Positions 1 to 4,004 of a stretch of DNA of 6,568 nucleotides are shown here, in pieces (positions within the stretch are counted from its first letter, which is position 1; every line of letters begins with the position of its first letter). The notes below the pieces were generated by a model, which did no database searches, was not told the DNA's origin, and saw only the letters and a list, made by a program, of their open reading frames with translations. The DNA is from Chloroflexota bacterium (lineage in GTDB: Bacteria > Chloroflexota > Limnocylindria > QHBO01). The stretch lies in contig JACDBS010000111.1 in NCBI GenBank assembly GCA_013694795.1, forward strand, positions 1-6,568, in the 5' to 3' direction. A program made the position numbers and the translations under genes.

Positions 1-791
1 ACCTTGGCTTCAGCCGCATCCAGTTCACGCCCGACCTCATGCCGGCCGACATCGTGGGCACCAACATCATCGTCGAGGAAGGTGGCGAGCGGCGCTTCCG
101 CTTCCAGCAGGGACCGCTCTTCGGCAACCTGATCCTCGCCGACGAGATCAACCGCGCGACGCCCAAGACGCAATCGGCACTGCTGGAGGCCATGCAGGAG
201 CATCGCGTCACGGTGGCCAAGCAGCAATACACGCTGTCGGAGCCATTCTTCGTGCTCGCCACCCAGAACCCGCTCGAGATGGAGGGCACCTATCCCCTGC
301 CGGAGGCGCAGTTGGATCGGTTCTTCTTCAAGATCGACGTGCCCTTCCCGTCGGAGGAGGACCTGGTGGCGATCATGGAGCGCACGACGGGCGTCGAGCA
401 GCCGGTCGTGGGCAAGGCGGCTTCCGGGGCCGATGTGGTCGCCATGCAGCAGCTGGCGCGCGACGTGCCGATCGCCTCGCACGTGATGGCGTACGCCATC
501 CGCCTGCTGCGCGGGACCCACCCCGACACCGAAGGCGTGCCGGAGATCGTTCGGTCGTACGTGCGCTACGGCGCCTCGCCACGCGGCGCGCAGGCGATGG
601 TGCTGGGCGCCAAGATCCACGCGCTGCTCGACGGCCGCTTCAACGTCGCGTACGGCGACGTGCAGGCGGTCGCGGCACCGGCCATGCGGCATCGGATCAT
701 CCTCAACTTCGAGGGTGAGGCCGAGGGCATCAGCACCGATTCGGTCGTGCGCGCGATCATCGCCGAGACGCCCACCGAACCAGCCGAGTAG
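1..791 (+). CDS. MoxR-family AAA+ ATPase, 5' partial
   Basis: The reading frame is already open at the window edge (first full codon at base 3) and ends at TAG 789-791, giving 262 visible residues. MoxR proteins are usually a little over 300 residues, so roughly the first 50-70, including the Walker A loop, are outside the window; the ATG at 39 is internal. Seen in order: the family segment RIQFTPDLMPADIVGTN, Walker B LILADEINRA (Asp-Glu codons 141-146), sensor 1 ATQNP (258-272), the arginine-finger region LPEAQLDRF (Arg at 318-320) and sensor 2 GASPRGAQ (Arg at 582-584), followed by the C-terminal helical lid. No transmembrane segment is seen, so it should be a cytoplasmic, probably hexameric ATPase. 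By family knowledge it would remodel or activate VWA/DUF58 partners, which are encoded downstream. The family is certain; the substrate is unknown. Confidence 0.96.
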   Translation, partial: LGFSRIQFTPDLMPADIVGTNIIVEEGGERRFRFQQGPLFGNLILADEINRATPKTQSALLEAMQEHRVTVAKQQYTLSEPFFVLATQNPLEMEGTYPLPEAQLDRFFFKIDVPFPSEEDLVAIMERTTGVEQPVVGKAASGADVVAMQQLARDVPIASHVMAYAIRLLRGTHPDTEGVPEIVRSYVRYGASPRGAQAMVLGAKIHALLDGRFNVAYGDVQAVAAPAMRHRIILNFEGEAEGISTDSVVRAIIAETPTEPAE

Positions 792-826
792 GCGGCCCCG
801 TGCCGCGCGCTTCGATTCCCGGCGCG

Positions 827-843
827 GTTGCGCTGGTCGCAAC
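827..843 (+). other. Small hairpin just downstream of moxR
   Basis: GTTGCG (827-832) and CGCAAC (838-843) form a perfect 6-base-pair stem around a 5-base loop, 35 bases after the moxR stop codon. No run of T follows, so it does not meet the usual pattern for an intrinsic terminator. It may be an RNA-stabilising or processing structure, or chance in GC-rich DNA. Confidence 0.35.
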
Positions 844-856
844 GAACGACGAAGCA

Positions 857-884
857 GCGGGCATTGCCTGGCCTCGGTGCCCGC
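857..884 (+). other. Strong hairpin, possible terminator or processing stem without T-tract
   Basis: GCGGGCATTG (857-866) pairs with CGGTGCCCGC (875-884) in 10 consecutive pairs, two of them G-U in RNA, around an 8-base loop. It lies 65 bases after the moxR stop. The following bases (GGATTACCAAG) contain no T-tract, so a classical intrinsic terminator is not supported. A T-poor terminator, an mRNA 3'-end stabiliser or the base of a leader RNA all remain possible. Confidence 0.5.
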
Positions 885-925
885 GGATTACCAAGATTCA
901 CATAGGTTCGAGGTCGCCAAGAGCG

Positions 926-1004
926 GTAGATCGGTGCCTCGACGGGCGCTCCTTCGTAGATCGGTGCGCTGGGTGCAACCCGCCGAACGGCACCCGATCG
1001 CTAC
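926..1004 (+). repeat. Twelve-base direct repeat with one shared complementary arm
   Basis: GTAGATCGGTGC occurs exactly at 926-937 and 956-967, with a 30-base period. The downstream segment 990-1004 (GCACCCGATCGCTAC) is complementary to all 12 bases of the repeat if two small bulges are allowed (one C, then GC). The nearer copy would close a stem around a small inner hairpin, GGGT (971-974) with ACCC (978-981). Because the two copies are identical, either could pair with the same arm in RNA. This is seen directly as sequence complementarity; any switching role is inference. Confidence 0.5.
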
Positions 1005-1015
1005 CACCCCACGGG
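994..1015 (+). repeat. Degenerate copy of the CCGAT...CCCCACGGG element
   Basis: CCGATCG at 994-1000 is followed by CCCCACGGG at 1007-1015, the same order and nearly the same spacing as in the two fuller copies downstream. The perfect palindrome that precedes those copies is absent; instead the segment follows the bulged inverted repeat ending at 1004. It is the weakest of three related units. Confidence 0.4.
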
Positions 1016-1020
1016 CATGA

Positions 1021-1054
1021 CGGCCACTCAGTGGCCGATCGTGCGCCCCACGGG
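1021..1054 (+). repeat. Palindrome plus CCCCACGGG unit, copy 1
   Basis: CGGCCACTCAGTGGCCG (1021-1037) is a palindrome with 8-base arms around a central C; in RNA it would form a 7-pair stem with a TCA loop. It is followed by AT and, after a short spacer, CCCCACGGGA (1046-1055). An almost identical arrangement recurs 91 bases later. It could be a dimeric regulator's binding site, an RNA hairpin, or a unit of a dispersed palindromic repeat family. Confidence 0.65.
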
Positions 1055-1111
1055 AGGACCAGCCACCCGCAGCGCCCCCAGCCTGGCCAGAGGTCCCACC
1101 CGGCGGTAATC

Positions 1112-1146
1112 CGGCCACTCAGTGGCCGATACGCCCACCCCACGGG
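1112..1146 (+). repeat. Palindrome plus CCCCACGGG unit, copy 2
   Basis: The 17-base palindrome CGGCCACTCAGTGGCCG recurs exactly at 1112-1128, again followed by AT and then CCCCACGGGA (1138-1147). The spacer between palindrome and tail differs in sequence and by one base in length from copy 1, so the two outer parts are conserved while the middle is not. This copy ends 33 bases before the DUF58 start codon, so it lies in that gene's immediate leader. Confidence 0.65.
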
Positions 1147-1163
1147 AATCGCGCAGGAGCGTG

Positions 1164-1175
1164 GGAGGGGCGGAG
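1164..1175 (+). promoter_or_regulatory. Ribosome binding site of the DUF58 gene
   Basis: The purine-rich GGAGGGG (1164-1170) lies 9 bases before the ATG at 1180, and a second GGAG (1172-1175) lies 4 bases before it. This strong Shine-Dalgarno-like signal supports the chosen start. It contrasts with the next two genes, which start inside the preceding gene's stop codon and have only weak G-rich sequences upstream. Confidence 0.7.
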
Positions 1176-1179
1176 ACAG

Positions 1180-2070
1180 ATGACCGGCGCCGAGCGAGCC
1201 CACCTCTTCGACGAGACGTTTCTGCGCCGGCTGGAGCAGCTCGAGCTGGCCTCGCGCCGCCTGACCGCCGGCCGCATGAAGGGCGAGCGTCGTTCGGTGC
1301 GTCGAGGCCAGAGCGTCGAGTTCGCCGATTACCGCAACTACACCGCAGGCGACGACCTGCGCCAGCTCGACTGGAACGCGTACGCCCGCCTGGAGAAGCT
1401 CTTCGTGAAGCTCTTCGTCGAGGAGGAGGACGTCACGGTTCATATCCTGGTCGACGCTTCGCGCAGCATGGACTACGGCCAGCCGAACAAGCTCGACGCC
1501 GCCCGGCGTGCCGCCGCCGCGCTCGGCTACCTTGGCCTCGCCAGCATGGACCGCGTCAGCGTCGCCTTCCTTGGTGACGGCGCGGCGACCGGCATGCGGC
1601 CGATGCGCGGCAAACGCCGCGCGCTGGAGCTCTTCCGATTTCTCTCCGGGCCGCGGACCGAGCGCCTGACGGGCCTCGCCTCCGCCGCTCGTTCCTACGC
1701 TGGGCGAATGCGAGGCACCGGCCCGCTGCTCCTCATCAGTGACCTGATGGACCCCGGCTACCTCGACGCGCTGCGCGATCTCGCCGGAACACGATGCCAG
1801 CTCTCGGTCCTTCACCTCCTGGCGCCCGATGAGCTCGAGCCCGACGTGCCGCCCGACGCCCGCCTGATCGACAACGAGACCGGCCATGCGGTCGAGGTCT
1901 CGGGCGACGACGACCTCGTCGATCGCTATCGCACTCGCCTGGCCGAATGGCAGGCAGAGATCGCATCCTTCGTCGGCAAGCGCGGCGGCGCCTACGTCCA
2001 GGTCCGCTCCGACCTCGACCTCGCCGATCTTCTCTTCGACGTCCTCCGCCGCCGTCGGGTGGTCGAATGA
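1180..2070 (+). CDS. DUF58 domain protein (VWA-like), soluble
   Basis: A 296-residue protein. The DUF58 signature is clear: FADYRNYTAGDDLRQLDW at residues 48-65, then AR (69-70) and a conserved FVKLF (75-79), running into a VWA-like fold. Its metal-site motif DASRS (Asp92, Ser94, Ser96) is followed by a candidate Thr164 and by Asp188 in LLLISDLMD, so the MIDAS looks intact. No signal peptide or hydrophobic segment is seen. It belongs to the shorter, soluble class of DUF58 proteins rather than the longer class with N-terminal membrane helices. The start at 1180 is supported by a good ribosome binding site, and the gene ends by overlapping the next start (ATGA). DUF58 genes commonly lie beside moxR and VWA membrane proteins and probably act as adaptors between them. 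The molecular function is not established. Confidence 0.95.
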   Translation: MTGAERAHLFDETFLRRLEQLELASRRLTAGRMKGERRSVRRGQSVEFADYRNYTAGDDLRQLDWNAYARLEKLFVKLFVEEEDVTVHILVDASRSMDYGQPNKLDAARRAAAALGYLGLASMDRVSVAFLGDGAATGMRPMRGKRRALELFRFLSGPRTERLTGLASAARSYAGRMRGTGPLLLISDLMDPGYLDALRDLAGTRCQLSVLHLLAPDELEPDVPPDARLIDNETGHAVEVSGDDDLVDRYRTRLAEWQAEIASFVGKRGGAYVQVRSDLDLADLLFDVLRRRRVVE

Positions 2071-4004
2071 TCGCGCCCCTGGCCCTCATCGGTCTGCTGA
2101 CATTGCCGGTGATCGTGGCGTTCTACATGCTGCGACTGCGGCGCCGCGACCTGCCGGTCGGCTCCACCTTCCTGTGGCAGCAGCTCATCCGTGATGTCGA
2201 GGCCAACGCACCGTGGCAGAGGCTGCGCTTCAGCTGGCTGCTCCTGGTGCAGCTGCTCATTGCCGCGATCGTGGTGCTGGCCGCCGCCCGTCCATTCACG
2301 GCAAGCCAGTCCGACCTCGCCGCGAATGTGGTGCTCATCGTGGACACCAGCGCCTCGATGGCGACGCGCACCGACGACGAGGACCGCATGGCGCTGGCAC
2401 GGGCGCGTGCCACGCAAGTCGTCGGCCGGCTGCCGGAGGGCGGACGCGTGACCCTGGTCGCCGCCGCCGATACGGCGGATGTCCTCATCAACGAGACCGA
2501 TGACCACGACGCGGCCCTCGAGGCGATCGACGGAATCACGGCCACCCAGCTGCCAGGAGATCTGACCGATGCCTTCGCTCTATCGTCCGCGCTGGCGGCG
2601 CGCGACAGTGACTCGACCATCGTGGTCGTCACCGACGCCTCCGGCGACGAGCTGCCGGAGGTGGGCGTGGGCGCGCCGGTGGTCGTCGAGCGCATCGGTG
2701 CGACGGATGCGAACCAGGCGGTTGCCGCCCTGTCGGCACTGCGCCGCTCCGGCGGGGCCCAGCTGGACCTGTTCGTCGCCGTCGCCAACCCGTCCACGGC
2801 CGATGCGACCCGGCGCCTGGAGGTCTATGCCGATGACGCACTGGTGGATGCGCGAGTGCTGGCCATCCCGGCCGGGCAGCGCTCCGAGATCCTCATCAGC
2901 ACGGTCCCCGCCAACGCCCGCACGGTCGAGGCGCGCCTGGCGGGCGACGATGCCCTCGCCACCGATGACCGCGCCTTCGCCATCGTGCCGGCCGAGGAGA
3001 CGACCATGGCCTTGCTGGTCGGGGACGGCAGCGCTTACCTCGAGAACGCGCTCGCGCTCCTGCCGCGACTGGAGCTGTACGCCGTTGGCGAGGACGGCTA
3101 CACCGATGCGCTGGCCGACGCGGAGGCCGACGCCATGCCCTACGACGTATTCATTTTCGATGGCATCGTGCCGGCCGAGCCGCCAGCGGGGGCCGCCCTG
3201 TACATCAATCCGGCCACCGATGGCGCCTTCGGGACGGTCGCCGGGCGGGTCTCCGGGCCGATCATCGACCGGACCGATCCGGACGAGCCGCTCCTGCGCT
3301 TCGTCGACCTCGGCAGCGTGCACATCGGGCGCGCCCGAGAGATCGCCCTCGCCGATGGCGTGCGCGCAGTGGTCTCCACCACCGGCGGCGATCCATTGAT
3401 TGCGGCCGGCGAGATCGAGGGGAGGCGCCTGGGAGTCATCGGCTTCGACCTCGCGGAATCCGACCTGCCGCTCCAGATCGCGTTCCCGCTGCTCATGAGC
3501 AACCTCGCCGACTACCTCCTGCCGACCGGCGGCGGCCTCCTGCCGTCGTCGATGCCGCTTGGAGAGTCGCTGACCGTCAATGTGGACCCGAGCGTGGAGC
3601 GCGTCAGCGTCCTGACGGGGGGCGTGGCGGTGGAGCTGCCGGCGGTCGGTGGTCGGCTCACGCTGCCCGGCGCAGAGATGGTGGGACTGCGGGAGATCCG
3701 CGCCATCAGCGACGACCCCGAGCTCGGCGGCGTCGAGCTGGGACGAACGGCGGTCAACCTGTTCAGCGCCGACGAATCCGACGTGGCGCCGGGCGACCCG
3801 CAGCGCATCATGGAGATGGGCCGTGTCACCGCCGATGACGACGGCCCCGCGCAGCCGACGCGCGCGGAGTGGTGGTGGCCCCTGGTATTGGCGGCCCTCG
3901 CGCTGCTGGCGGCCGAGTGGCTGCTTTTCCATCGGCCCACCCGGCGCAGCCTGCGCCGCGCCTTCGTGCGGCGTCCGCAGCCGTTGGGCGGGCGGGCGCC
4001 ATGA
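2067..4004 (+). CDS. BatA-like membrane protein with one VWA domain
   Basis: A 645-residue protein. The ATG at 2067 overlaps the DUF58 stop (ATGA) and places the BatA-type N-terminus correctly; an upstream in-frame start at 1947 would add 40 Arg-rich residues that overlap the previous gene and is rejected. Helix 1 is about residues 3-21 (followed by RLRRR), helix 2 about 55-75, and a last helix about 604-622 is followed by an Arg-rich tail. By the positive-inside rule the central part is extracytoplasmic. The VWA domain carries DTSAS (Asp93, Ser95, Ser97), Thr167 and Asp190, an intact MIDAS. An Ig-like segment (about 225-308) and an amidotransferase-like alpha/beta region (about 311-490, with YDVFIFDG) follow. 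The segment RTAVNLFSADESDVAPGD before the last helix is typical of the family. No cysteine is seen. It is likely a membrane partner of the MoxR/DUF58 pair; its ligand is unknown. Confidence 0.93.
   Translation: MIAPLALIGLLTLPVIVAFYMLRLRRRDLPVGSTFLWQQLIRDVEANAPWQRLRFSWLLLVQLLIAAIVVLAAARPFTASQSDLAANVVLIVDTSASMATRTDDEDRMALARARATQVVGRLPEGGRVTLVAAADTADVLINETDDHDAALEAIDGITATQLPGDLTDAFALSSALAARDSDSTIVVVTDASGDELPEVGVGAPVVVERIGATDANQAVAALSALRRSGGAQLDLFVAVANPSTADATRRLEVYADDALVDARVLAIPAGQRSEILISTVPANARTVEARLAGDDALATDDRAFAIVPAEETTMALLVGDGSAYLENALALLPRLELYAVGEDGYTDALADAEADAMPYDVFIFDGIVPAEPPAGAALYINPATDGAFGTVAGRVSGPIIDRTDPDEPLLRFVDLGSVHIGRAREIALADGVRAVVSTTGGDPLIAAGEIEGRRLGVIGFDLAESDLPLQIAFPLLMSNLADYLLPTGGGLLPSSMPLGESLTVNVDPSVERVSVLTGGVAVELPAVGGRLTLPGAEMVGLREIRAISDDPELGGVELGRTAVNLFSADESDVAPGDPQRIMEMGRVTADDDGPAQPTRAEWWWPLVLAALALLAAEWLLFHRPTRRSLRRAFVRRPQPLGGRAP

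Larger units (their letters stand above)
792..1179. other. 388-base non-coding gap rich in repeats and hairpins
   Basis: No reading frame here looks like a protein. The gap holds two simple hairpins (827-843 and 857-884), an A+T-richer patch at about 886-909, a 12-base direct repeat (926-937 and 956-967), a bulged inverted repeat (956-1004) and a duplicated palindrome-plus-CCCCACGGG element (1021-1054, 1112-1146). It separates moxR from a DUF58 gene whose downstream neighbours overlap each other. It may therefore hold a terminator or processing site for moxR, an internal promoter or leader for the next genes, or simply a dispersed repeat insertion. No clear -35/-10 pair could be picked out. 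Confidence 0.7.

Noticed and set aside
905..911. GGTTCGA, resembling a tRNA T-loop
   Set aside because: The flanking bases do not form the 5-pair T-stem, and no acceptor, D or anticodon stems could be placed around it on either strand.
994..1146. Possible CRISPR array from the repeated palindromes
   Set aside because: There are only two full copies and one partial copy with unequal spacing and no uniform spacers, and no cas genes are present in the window.
800..1183. A 127-codon open frame beginning with GTG across the moxR-DUF58 gap
   Set aside because: Its product is Arg/Pro/Gly/His-rich and shows no domain, it has no convincing ribosome binding site, and its codons run through the palindromes and direct repeats. 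It is best read as an open frame by chance in GC-rich DNA.
898..1887. Minus-strand open frame (329 codons) across the gap and the DUF58 gene
   Set aside because: It spans the repeats and the antisense of a clear DUF58 domain, and its sequence has no recognisable family features.
1947..2066. Upstream in-frame start for the BatA-like gene
   Set aside because: It would add 40 Arg/Pro-rich residues before the BatA-type membrane helix and overlap the DUF58 gene by over 120 bases. The ATGA start at 2067 fits both the family and the overlap pattern.
2580..3932. Minus-strand open frame (450 codons) opposite the BatA-like gene
   Set aside because: Same low-complexity composition and full overlap with a recognised gene; no start signal or domain supports it.
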